A stretch of DNA of 64,000 nt, from contig NW_026973566.1 in NCBI RefSeq assembly GCF_963855985.1, positions 434,001 through 498,000 of the forward strand, read 5' to 3'. Below the pieces are notes generated by a model, which searched no databases, was not told where the DNA came from, and saw nothing but the letters and a program-made list of their open reading frames with translations. The DNA comes from Ostrinia nubilalis. Lineage: Eukaryota; Arthropoda; Insecta; Lepidoptera; Crambidae. The position numbers and the translations under genes are program-made. Shown here piece by piece: positions 40,936-51,900 of this stretch. Position 1 is the stretch's first letter; each line of letters opens with the position of its first letter.

Positions 40936-41055
40936 TCATTTTAGTAGCGATTTCAATAATTATAATTCAATAAATTTGACATTATTAGGCGAGAAACATT
41001 CTTGGTTACTTGATACTGGCGCGACGTTCGGGTGTTTGATTATGAACTCCTCATA

Positions 41056-42190
41056 GATCCATGGTGGTGGTAAGCGGGGGAGTCCACGGGCGCAGCTTGC
41101 TCATAACAAGCCGATATGGTCTCCCCCACGGATCCTGGTTTAGGGTGGAGAGGAGCTCCTCCCAGGCAGCGTTTTTGCCGCCCCAATCGCACCCCTGAGC
41201 GCCTTTTTGGCCTCCTGATAAACCGCATACAGCGGACCGTCCTGACTCTCGTCCCGGTTAGCAGCGCCTTGCCGCTACACACGCCTCCCTTAGTCGAGCC
41301 AGTTCTGGAGACCACCAGTGCACTGCTGTGCGAGGCGGCAGCACCCTTACTCTGGGCATCGCCGCATCGCACACGTGCGACATGGCCTCCCTGAACCACT
41401 CAACTTCGCGGCCTGGCTCTGCTCCATCTGACCACGGCGACCAGCTCTCTACCAGTGCTGCTATTGCCAGTGTGTCGCGGTCTAGGCGCTTCAGCGCCCA
41501 CCGCGGACCAATATCTTCCGGGGATCGATTTGTGCTATTCGGGGGGGCCTGGAAGGGGGGAGAGATGTCGAAACGCACATATCCGTGGTCCGACAGAGTC
41601 TCAACCCTCTTCATCACCTCCCAGGTCTGGACACGGCGCGCTAGAGCAGGGCTCGCGAACGTAATGTCCACAACGGAGCCGCCCTGCATTCGCACGCATG
41701 TGTCAACCGTTCCCCGGTTCACCACTACCAGTCCGTGCGATACCAACCAGTCCTCCACTAGTTCCCCACGAATATCCGTCACACGGGAGCCCCACGATTG
41801 CGATTTCGAGTTGAGGTCTCCGGCCACCAACGCTTCGTGGGGACGACCCCACCCAGTCAACAGAGTACCGGCCTCTGCTAGGAACGTCTCAAATTCGGCG
41901 ACAGAGCGATTCGGAGAGAAATAACCCCCCACTATCACAATGTCGCCTACCAGAGCGGCTACGCATCCCCGGCCCCTCCGGATCTTACTGAAGGGTAAGG
42001 AGTCCGCTGCTGGGTTGGTGATCACTGCGACTTTGTCCTCCAGGTCGCCAGCCCAATCATCCCTCTCGTGCACGTAATAAGGCTCTGTCACCACACATAC
42101 GTGTGTCATCCACTGTGCCATGCTCTGGTGTAGAAGATCCTGAGCTCTGGCACAGTGATTGACGTTCGCCAACAAGAACCTTTGAGCCAT
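41056..42190 (-). pseudogene. SART-2 ORF2: endonuclease and RT linker
   Basis: The endonuclease (IVIVGGYFSPNRS, VAGDLNSKS, LSDHGYVRF) is intact from the ATG at 42,190, one base after the ORF1 TAG (TAGTATG), to about 41,260. Downstream frameshifts occur in the linker near 41,180-41,270. It ends at the GATC where element H inserted. Confidence 0.8.
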
Positions 42191-42191
42191 A

Positions 42192-42552
42192 CTAATCGCC
42201 GGTCATCTGAACCTCCTCGTGCCCCGGTGCGGGCTGGGATGACATTGGCTGGCTCTTCCTAGCACTTGTCGCTGCCCTCCTTCCAATCTTAGTGGCAGGA
42301 GCCTTGCAGACGTGCCCTGCTTCGAGGCATCGGAAACACCTCAGATCCCTATTCGGTAATAGTCTTACTCTGGCGGCAACCCAGCCGACGAGAAGACGAC
42401 CCTCCAGCACGCTCTTAGCAGCCGCCGTGGGACACCGAACATACACCGCCAACAACCCAGTGTGATCGCGGCGAGGGGTCCCGACCTTCACGTTATCCAC
42501 TGAGCAATCTCCCAGCTTTGCCACAGCGGCTGCCACTTCCTCCGCCGTGACT
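42192..42552 (-). pseudogene. SART-2 ORF1 C-terminus lacking a zinc knuckle
   Basis: The first knuckle CFRCLEAGHV runs straight into CKAPATK; SART-1 has about 42 residues with a second knuckle there. The deletion keeps the frame. The upstream part is lost at the R1 fragment junction (42,553). Confidence 0.7.
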
Positions 42553-45500
42553 CCCAGTCATTCGCTTCGGAGGTGCGTCGATCCGTTCAGTGAACGTCGC
42601 AACCGTGCTCGGCGTGGCAATCGACAGCAGTCTCCTGTTCTCGATGCATGCGCAAGGGATCGTAGATCGCGCGGCCAAATGCTTCGGGAAGATGTCGCGT
42701 GTGTCGGCGTCTTCCTGGGGCATTCGTTACCCAGGCCTTCGCATTTTGTACCAGGGCACTTTTGTTGCAACCCTTGCGTATGCAGCGGCATGCTGGTACG
42801 AGCGCCTCTCGGTGCAGTCTTTGCCGGTATGCACAATACTTAATCTCTTCATATCTTATCTTGATCACGTTCACAGTGTCAGCACATTTATCACGTATAG
42901 TGCTGATGCTGTGACGTCATTTATCTATAATCTATATCGTATAAATATACGTGTAGTTCGCGGTAATAAACAGACTTAAAGCAGAGACTAACTACAACCC
43001 GTGTCTCATTCATACGGTCCCCCAACATGGCACAAATTGGTGACCCCGACGAAGAAGATGATTCCGACAAAGTTGACACAAATTGGTGACCCCGACGAAG
43101 AAGATGAACCAAACGAAGATGACACAAATTGCTGACCCCAACAAAGTCGAAGAAGCAGACAAAGCCCGACGAACCTGACGATCCCGATGAAGATGATCCC
43201 GACGAAGTTGCCACAAATTAACCGAAGCCGACGTAGCCGACGTAGCCGACGAAGCCGACAAACAACGACGAAGTTAAACAAGTACCAAGCCAACGTGATG
43301 TGAGACGTAACCTCCATCACCACCATCTTTAGCATCAGCCTCCGCCAGCTTTCATCTGACATGGAATCAAATTGGCTACCCCGATTGAGCAGAGCAAATC
43401 CGTGACGTCACTTCAACATCAATCATCGTCATCATGTCAACTCCGTGCAAGTCGTGCAACACAACACTACGAGAAGTCGCTGCCAGTACCCCTGTCACAT
43501 CCGTATTCCCGATTTCTGGAAGGACCAACCTCGTCTGTGCAGCTGGAATCAGTCTTGGAACTTCAAAAGAATCAAATCGCTAATAAAATATTAAAGAATA
43601 CAAAAATAATGAAGTCTCAGCAGTTCAACAGTCAACTAAGTACAACATCAGCAAAATTCAAGACCAAACAATGGAAAATGTGCTAACACAGCTTTAACAT
43701 GTGCAATTGAAATAATGATTGTGCCATGACCGTGAAAATTTGCGACGCAGCAGTTACAGGCCAAGGTCGCCTAGTCAAGTAAGAAGATTTTGTTATTATA
43801 ATATGTATCAACGTATGCAGGAAAATGTGAAAAAATCATGTGATTGGAAACAAACGAACCAAGGAAATTAAAAATCGCACAGCCAGCATGGCTTCTGTGC
43901 TATCTACCCGTCTAACCGCCTTATTGTTACCGACTGAAAAAGTGGTATGAGGTTTTTAATCGTTACGGGAGCAACATATCAGTGATAATAATCAACAATG
44001 CTAAATGAGCAATTATGTTATATACCACGAATGGTTCAAAGATAAACATTTACGGTGAGAAAACGCTGACTCTTAACTTGGGAATTCAATCATTTAGAAA
44101 AATGTGAGTCCCTCCAGAGCGAATAATTTCTTAGGTTATCCGATAACGAGCCAAGGAATCGCCCAACAGAGCAGAAATATAAAGCCATCGATTAATTGAA
44201 ACACAGTTATGGAATTGAGAAAATTACGCAGCCGCGTATCGAAGTTGAATACTTTGAATATTTCAAGAATGATAATTCGCCTATCCTTTGGTCTTCAGAA
44301 GCCGATAACGCTTATGAAATGTGCAAGGACACAAGGCATGAACGCTGTGACTACAGCGCACCCATCGCGTAGCGCCGAGCTTGCGCGAGGGCAACCCACG
44401 ACTGTGAAAACGCCAGATAAGGAAGAAGCCAGTGGTTATGTTTTGTTATAATCTCATCTTTATAAAAATTTCACCAATTTTTCACCACATGATTTGTATA
44501 ACGTAGATAGTTATTGTAATTTGTAATATGTAATTAGCACATTATTTTTATTTCTTGTATGTAAGAATGTAGAGATTGAACTATTATATGTATTAACGTA
44601 GATAATTTATGTATGTTATTGTAATTAGCGCATTAATTTATTTTTTCTTATTTTAAAGGGGGGGAGTACTGTGCCGGTATGCACAATACTTAATCTCTTC
44701 ATATCTTATCTTGATCACGTTCACAGTGTCAGCACATTTATCACGTATAGTGCTGATGCTGTGACGTCATTTATCTATAATCTATATCGTATAAATATAC
44801 GTGTAGTTCGCGGTAATAAACAGACTTAAAGCAGAGACTAACTACAACCCGTGTCTCATTCATACGGTCCCCCAACATGGCACACAGTCCATGCGCACCA
44901 CTATTCTCCGGGGGCAGCGGCCTGCACTGGTGCTACTGACCAAAGCTTATCGGTCGGTCAGCACAGCCGCGCTCCCGGTGCTTGCTGGCGTATTACCCGC
45001 GGACTTGGAGGTTTCCCGCGCTGGCATGACGGACGTGGCCCGCAGGGACACGCCCAGGGACGCGATGGGCAGACGGAAACGACAAATTTTGGAGTCGGTG
45101 CTGGATACTTGGCAGACCAGATGGGAGGGGGAGACGAAGGGTCGCGAGCTCTTTCAATTCTTCCCCGACGTGGCTGGGAGACTCGGCATGCGCTGGGTCG
45201 TACCAGATTATGTTACTTCCCAGATACTTACGGGGCATGGGTGCTTTAACAAGCGCCTGTGCGATATGCGTCTCCGGACCGCCGCGGAATGCGAATGTGG
45301 GGAACGTGAAGAGGACAGGCACCACGTTCTGTGGTCCTGCCCTTTGTACGAAGACTTACGCCAAGCTCTGCTTCAAGGAATCGTGCTCGAGAGACCCGGA
45401 CCTGCCTGGTACTCCGATCTCGTCTCTTCGGAGGCGAACTTCGCCCGGCTGCGCGAATTTGCGTACGGCTGGCATAGGAGGAGGACCGCTAGCGCTGCAC

Positions 45501-45693
45501 GGCACCAGATGGTGTCATCCGTGGAGTGATTGTCAGGCTCCAGAAGGGGGAGAACTGTATCATAGGGACAAGGACGTAGATAAATAACTTGTAGGGAGTC
45601 AAGAAGTGTGTGTGGAGTGCAATCTGCCCTAGGCAGCCGCAATTCCGCGCACACCTCCCGCGATTCGGCCAGTATAACCGCAAGGTTGGTATC
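42553..45693 (+). mobile_element. R1-like fragment split by a small LTR element
   Basis: R1 ORF2 code (VIRFGGASIRSVNVATVLGV at 42,553-42,819, continuing MRTTILRGQRPALVLLTKAY from 44,891) is interrupted by an LTR element with CAGTC duplications. It continues to the ORF2 end at 45,529 and a 3'UTR cut at 45,693. The C-terminal part is open, with knuckle CECGEREEDRHHVLW. Confidence 0.82.
42820..44884 (+). mobile_element. non-autonomous LTR element (TRIM/LARD type), tRNA-Trp-like primer site
   Basis: The 215-bp LTRs (42,820-43,034 and 44,670-44,884) have TGTGCC...GGCACA ends (the first base pair region of the left LTR is mutated to TTTGCC) and 5-bp CAGTC duplications (42815-42819, 44885-44889). 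TGGTGACCCCGACG follows the left LTR and resembles the tRNA-Trp primer site of CsRn1/Kabuki-type gypsy elements. A purine tract AAAGGGGGGGAG (44655-44666) precedes the right LTR. The 1.6-kb interior has no supported gene. Confidence 0.85.
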
Positions 45694-46330
45694 CGGCTCT
45701 CCGGCTTCCGTTGCCGGCTGCGGCGGCCGCTGGTCAGTCCTCAGCGGCGGCTGCGCCGGCCCCAATGTTGACAGCGGCCGCTGGGCAGCTCTTCTCTGCT
45801 GCTCAGCCAGCGGCGGCTGCGCGGATGTGTGTGGCAGGGGCGCCTGCGTGCGCTCGCCCTGCCCCGGAGCGGCGCGCTGCACTGGCACGGTGCGCTGCGA
45901 CGCCGTCGTCTCCGTCTGACTAGTCCCTTGTTCGTCCGCAACGGCATTCGACATGGTGTACTCCGATGTACTCTCCGTGGCTTGAGCCTCCGCTGCGCGA
46001 TCTTGTCACTGGCATTTTCTGTCTTCAATTCTTCCAAAGTTTCTTCAAAAACCCGACGTAATCCGGCTTCGTCAAGGACAAAAATGTGGGGTACGCCCCA
46101 CGGGTTACTGGAGTTGCGCCTGGGAGTTGTTGAAGGCTCGAAGAAGAAGCGCCCGATGCAGAAATATCGCTGTCTCTCTCTCGCCGGTGTTCACGTAGCG
46201 GGGTAGCGGGGAGGGGGTGTAGTGAAATAACAACCCCTTATTTCTTGAGTGGGCTTGTACTGGCTGCTGTTGGCTTCTAGGGACTTCTTGTTTCTTAGTT
46301 GTTACTTTGTAGCTATCTTCAAGTGGACTG
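45694..46330 (-). pseudogene. 5' end of an unassigned non-LTR element: 5'UTR and ORF1 start
   Basis: A frame begins at 45,954 (MSNAVADEQG) with a Pro/Gln/Arg-rich, low-complexity N-terminus typical of LINE ORF1 proteins. It is cut after ~87 codons by the R1 fragment. The 5' region up to 46,330 is non-coding. Clade not determined. Confidence 0.45.
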
Positions 46331-47469
46331 TGTTTTTGGCTTTTTTTTTTTTTTTGAAGGGACGCGCGCTGGTAGCTTGAGGAGCTTTTCCAGCTTCACC
46401 GGGCAGAGTGGCGAGTACAGAAGGTACTCTAGTCGTTTGGCGATCGTCGGTGCGCGTGCCGACGAGGCCGAGTGTGTCGGTCGCAGACCGACGTTCGCGA
46501 TCGGGCCGTATCGAGCGCATAAGGCGCCCGATCAGTGGCGAACCCAACTAGAGGGTTGCCCACCGCGGTGTTGGACCCAAGTCCAGCCTACGGCGGGCTC
46601 ACTCTAGTGGGCCCGATCGAGGGGACTACGGACGCGGCCTGAGGGCGCCACGGTAGGCTCGGACCTCGGCTCAGGCCGTGTCCGGGGGACGGATAGGGGA
46701 GAACCGGCCCGGTACATGTCTGTACCGTCCGAAATGGAAAGCAGGGCCTCGTACTCGCCGGCGAGTACGGTGTAACGAGCTACTGTGTTGTGGAGTAGTT
46801 GGCGTGCTTAAGGCAGTGATGTCTGTGTTCAGAAATTCGGTAATAGGATCTTCCGGGTCGTCTAGGACATGCCTAGGTCGTCGGTATTGGGCAGCGACAT
46901 CTTTCTGGGGTGTATACGTGGCGGCGCTAACGATAAGAGGGTTCTTGTGGTTGATCGCTTTATCAAAGTAGCGGCGAGAGGCTTCTTTCATAAAGTGATC
47001 AATCGATGGGATCTCGAAATCTCTATGGAGATTCGTATTACGCACGAACCACGGGGCGTCCGCGGCTCGGCGTAAGAATTTGTTTTGGAGGGTCTGGAAT
47101 TTCTTAAGGTCTGTGCAGGAAGTGTGAGCAAACACCGGACTGGCGTAAGTCAACACTGGACGGATGCAGGTTTTGTAAATTGTCAACTTATTTCTAAGTG
47201 ACAATTTACTTTTCCTTCCAACTAGGTGGTAGAGTCGGTGGATGTAGTGGTTCGCACGGCTCAAGACGCGTCTGAGGTACGGAGCGAACGATAATCTCTG
47301 GTCGAGGGTGACACCTAAGTACTTGGCCTCACTTTTCCAAGGAATAGTTTGGTCAAATAAGGTGAGATGGGTGGGGACATTAGGACGAGTGCGAACCGGA
47401 GGACGTTTCGCAGACAAAGCCCTAGAAAAGTACACTGCTGCACTTTTTTCGGGATTTACTGTAATGTGG
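46331..47469 (-). mobile_element. jockey-clade LINE 3' fragment
   Basis: A T run at 46,331-46,345 marks the 3' poly(A). The - strand frame 47,468-46,671 is the C-terminal RT/thumb part of jockey-type ORF2 (KYLGVTLDQRLSF, HYIHRLYHLVG, LTYASPVFAH), followed by a GC-rich 3'UTR. The 5' part is missing. Confidence 0.8.
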
Positions 47470-47726
47470 GAATTTTAAAATAATTCACAACACTTACAAA
47501 GAAAATAAATTGTGTTTATTCATTATAACATTGCATAGTTAGTTAATACTATATTGTGGGATATTGTGGGTAAGTTGGCCGAGATAAGGTGGTTTGGCTT
47601 GCTGTGCAGAGCGGTACTGCCCTGGTGATGATGAATCCTTGGCAGGACAACGACGTAGGGTATGCTCGCCAGATCGAAGCTCGTACAGTGAACCCTATAA
47701 CAACCAGACTCGGTTATTATATTACA
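47470..47726 (-). repeat. possible solo LTR
   Basis: On the - strand the segment runs from TGTAATATAATAACC to AATTCCCACA with an AATAAA inside, the general form of a TG...CA LTR. Left and right flanks belong to different elements and no clean target duplication was found, so the call is tentative. Confidence 0.35.
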
Positions 47727-48510
47727 TGTCGGAGGAGGGAATGGAGGCTCGTTGTTTTCAGGGTCTTCCATTGCAGATTTCTTCAAAATAAAACCACAGG
47801 TAGGTCGTATGGGCGTGTAATAATTACTTCCAACACCAAACTCAAAAATAGGTAACGCGATTACAATGATGCACGTGGATTATCTTCGGATACGTAGTGA
47901 GTTCGTTACGGGGCTGGCTGACCAAATTAACTGTACCGCTGCTCGATCAAAAGTGGGCTCGTGTCCGCTCAAAACCCTCTAAAGTTACCTCCCTTCAGTT
48001 GGCTGCCATGATCGAAACAATAGTGCCAACCTAACCAAACTAAAGTGTTGCCAGCCCAGTAGCGACCTCACTCAAGCTAACCGCTTGACGTTCCGCACTA
48101 AGAAAAATAGTTGGCAACTAAAAAAATTCTCTAAGCATAATCGTTAAAGTGAATGACATAATCTGTGACCGAATTCTGACAGTTGACAACGTCAAACAGA
48201 CAGTGCCATTCGTTACGCTCCGACACGGCCGTCCTGACTTCTCACACGACCTCGTGTGAGTTATCTGAAAAGACAAAAAAAAACTTGCAAAGTAAATGCT
48301 CTCATTTGCTCGGTCAACCTGACCAAAGTAAGCGTACCAAAATCTAGTTAGAATTATATAGTCAGGTTGGCCATATAGGAACATCGTCAGTATAACAATT
48401 CCTTAAACTACGATTATCATTACACTTCGCATACAAAAGATATCAATCGACTTTGCATTAGACATAGGTAACAACAAAGACAAACTCTGATATCCGGTGT
48501 CTGACATAAA

Positions 48511-48890
48511 CATTCGAGACAGCCTCCAACTGACGTCTGATATTACATCCAAGACAGCCTCAAACTGGCGTCTGATATTACATCCAAGACAGCCTCAAAC
48601 TGGCGTCTGATAATACATCCAAGACAGCCTCAAACTGGCGTCTGATAATAACTCAAGACAACCTTCGCTCGGCGTCTGATAGTTATTCAAGACAACCACC
48701 ATCTGGCGTCTGATCATAACTCAAGACAACCTTCACTCGGCGTCTGATAGTTATTCAAGACAACCACTATCAGGCGTCTGATAATGACTCAAGACAACCT
48801 GCATCTGGCGTCTGATAGTCATTCAAGACAACCTCTATCCGGCGTCTGATAATGACTCAAGACAACCTACATCTGGCGTCTGATAGTCAT
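48511..48890 (-). repeat. tandem array of ~35-bp hairpin-prone units in 3'UTR of G
   Basis: About 11 units follow the form AGACAGCC-(7 nt)-GGCGTCTGATAxTxxATCCA. Each unit pairs AGAC with GTCT, and often GCC with GGC, around a short loop. Spacing is 34-37 bp. The array lies between the pol stop and the 3' LTR; 48,226-48,510 has no other feature. Confidence 0.85.
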
Positions 48891-48945
48891 TCCTTAAAAA
48901 AAATCACTCGCAATCATAGCAAATAAAAAAAAACAAAACAAAGTG

Positions 48946-51900
48946 CTATTCGGCAGTTATTGAGTCAGACTCAGAGTCGTTGTCATCAATGGCACTAGTA
49001 TTCTCAGGCATTTTGCGTAACCTATCGTGTGCATATTTGTAAGTGCGATTTGAGTTTAGCGACTTCAGAATGTAGCGATCTCCCTCAAGGACTTCAGTGA
49101 CTTTAAAAGGACCTTTGTACTTCGGGTCAAGTTTAGTCTGATTTCGCTCTTCATTTTGCAGAAGAACGAAATCCCCAACCACGAAAGGTTTTAGTTTAGC
49201 CTTAGTACTATCGAAACGTACCTTGTCATACTCAGCAGCTTGTTCCACGTTTTGAACTGCTTCAACCCTTGCCTGATCAATGTCAACTTCAGGCTCAACG
49301 TCATCAGCCAACATAATTTCTAGAGGTCGGGCAACCTTACCTATTAGAAGCTCCAACGGGCTAGCCTTCGTCACACGGTTCTGGGTGCAATTTAGTGCCA
49401 GTTGGACTTCAGGTAGAGCATCCTGCCATGACCTGTTGCTGGTTTCTGCGGCTGTGAGAAGGTTTTTGAGGGTGCTCATAACTCGTTCAACTTGACCGTT
49501 AGCTCTTGAGCTACCAGTCGCTATCAGATGGAGCTTTATATTTACCGAATCACAATATTCTTTGAAGTCTCGACTAGCAAAACAGCGTCCTTGGTCAGCG
49601 ATAATCCTCGTCGGTGCACCAAATAGTGAGACACTGTCTTTTAGGGCCTTGATACTGCTAGAAGAGTCGATATGTAAGGTGTGTCGCAGCAATACATACT
49701 TGGTAAACGCATCGATGAGAACAAACACGTACTCTTTCTTATCGTTCTTCCCACTCAGCTTACCAGTTGCGTCAATATGTACTGTGTGCCACGGGATAGC
49801 CACTTTTGGGATAGGGTGCATTTCCGCCTGAACTTTACCTGAGCGTGACTTCGAGACCCTACATGTCACGCAATTCTCGACAAAACGCCTTACGTACTTG
49901 GACATATGCTCGAACCAATACATCTCGTACGCCTTCTCCAAGGTCTTTTCCCATCCAATGTGCATGAGCCCTTCGTGCACATTGTTGATTATTGACCAAC
50001 GTAATGAGCGGGGAATGATAGGGAGGCAACGGGTCTTACCTCTGCGTTGTACTTTACGGTACAGCACACCTGACCGTAATTCGTATGTCCTTGCAACGTC
50101 GTTGGAAAGCTTATTGTCGTTCAGGTCAGTTACTAATTTGGAAATCTCACCGTCTCTTTGTTGTTCCGCCAGGAGCCAGTTGTTAGTCAACTCAGTTATG
50201 TCAATGCGCTTCGGTTCTACCTTTTGGAACGTACCTTTGTCTGTGGTGGCTGGTGTTATGGGATTTCTAGATAGGAAGTCAGCATGAGACATGAGCTTCC
50301 CTCCACGATGAACAATGTCGAAGTCGAAACTTTGTAAGAACGCCCACCATCTGTGGACGCGTGGGGTCAAGTCCAGCTTTTTGCGAGTCATCTGAAGGGA
50401 ACTACAGTCTGTCACTACAAGAAACTTTCGGCCATGCAGGTAATGCCTAAAATGCTTTACTGCGTTGACAACCGCCAAAGTCTCTAACTCGTACGAGTGA
50501 TATCTTGACTCAGCGGCTGTCGTACGCTTGCTATAGTAGGCAACTGCATGTAGCTTACCTGCTTTCTTTTGCATGAAGACTGCGCCGTAGCCGATCGCGC
50601 TTGCATCAGTATGCAGTTCCACGTCCAGATCGGGGTCATAAATCATCAAAACAGGATCACTCGTCAAGATCGAGATGATCTTCTGTCTGATTACTTCATG
50701 TTCGGGCTTCCAATTTAACTTACCGTTTCCAGTCGTAAGAGCATATAGAGGGGCCATAATCTGCGAAAACTTAGGTACGAACTGGCGAAAATAAGATGCC
50801 AGTCCAATAAATTGTCGCAACTGAGTCGTAGTCTCTGGCGGTGGTAATAAGGTAAGTGCTTCTACTTTACGTGGATTTGGACAGAGCTGACCGTCACTGA
50901 CTTCAAATCCTAGGTACTCTACCTTTTTCTTTAAGAATTTGCACTTTTTAAAGTTCAAAGAAAACCCTTTTTCACTCAAGACCTTGAGCACTATCTTAAG
51001 TCGTTCGAGGGCTTCATCTACGCTGGCTGCAACAATTAGCACGTCATCCATGTAGACAACGACATAGGTGTTCACCAGATCCCCAAGGGCATTAATAATT
51101 GCGCGCTGAAAAACCGATGGAGCATTCCTGAGGCCAAACGGCATCGTTAAATACTCGTATTGGCCGTCAGGAGTCACAAAGGCAGTCCGCTCGATCGATT
51201 CCTCTGCAATAGGAATCTGGTGAAAACCTGATGCCAGGTCTAAAACTGAAAAATACTGACCTCCATGCAGCCTTGCGATTTGGTCGGATATCAACGGCAA
51301 CGGGAATCTGTCAGGCACGGTGTTGTCATTTAGCTCACGATAGTCCACGCACATCCTGTCAGAATTGTCCTTCTTCTTGACCAGGAGGATCGGGCTGGCA
51401 AATGGCGATGAACTAGGGCGAATTACGTTTGCGTCAAGCAGCTCCTGTACTTTACCTCGAACTACCTGCCGCTCCTGGGGACTCAGCCGATAGGGGCGTC
51501 TGTTGACAGTCTTATGAGGGTCCTTGAGACGTATCTGCATTGGCTCAGCATCAGCACGTCGCCTTGGAACACCTTCCGCAAAAGAATCCTCAAAAGACTT
51601 CAGGATATCAATTAACTGACCTTTCTCCTGCAGCGCCACATCAGTATCCAGACTATCAAAGTCAATTCCCGTACCAGACTCAACCTCGCATGATTCGATA
51701 ACGCGAACATTCGCAAAAACCAGCTTTTCAGCAGACATGTGAACAGCCACTCCTTGTTCGAGAATTTCGCGTCCTATCATAATATCATGTCGCAAACAAT
51801 AGTCAGGGAGGACATGGAAAAGAATCTCTAAATTTATGCCATCGATGTCAACGACGGAAAGTATTTGATTGACAGAGTGCACAGAAGTTTGCCCTATTCC

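Larger units (their letters stand above)
26660..41055 (+). mobile_element. errantivirus-like LTR element H, internally deleted
   Basis: GATC duplications (26656-26659 and 41056-41059) flank the element. The 5' LTR (26,660-26,800; 141 bp) starts TGTGATG and ends CTCATA, followed directly by a TGG-type primer site at 26,801. At the 3' side only the last ~30 bp of the LTR remain (41,026-41,055), fused to the beginning of the protease code (LLDTGATF). Most of pol and any env are deleted. Confidence 0.82.
25561..42552 (-). mobile_element. SART-like retrotransposon SART-2, interrupted and deleted
   Basis: The pieces are 42,552-41,056 (end of ORF1 and endonuclease) and 26,659-25,561 (RT start, C-terminus, 3'UTR, poly(A)). 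Between them sits an LTR element with GATC duplications. The RT core is missing: code jumps from the RT N-terminus to the C-terminal domain near 26,560-26,580. The 5' part is replaced by an R1 fragment at 42,553. Confidence 0.78.

Noticed and set aside
43372..43686. 104-aa ORF in the non-autonomous LTR element
   Set aside because: No gag or pol similarity; the interior looks like degenerate repeats and AT-rich filler.
47523..47786. 87-aa ORF starting at the 3' LTR of element G
   Set aside because: The first 20 codons are the LTR copy of the gag start; the rest is flanking non-coding sequence.
48511..48890. CRISPR-like array
   Set aside because: Regular 35-bp repeats, but no distinct spacers, units drift gradually, and they lie in the 3'UTR of a eukaryotic LTR element.
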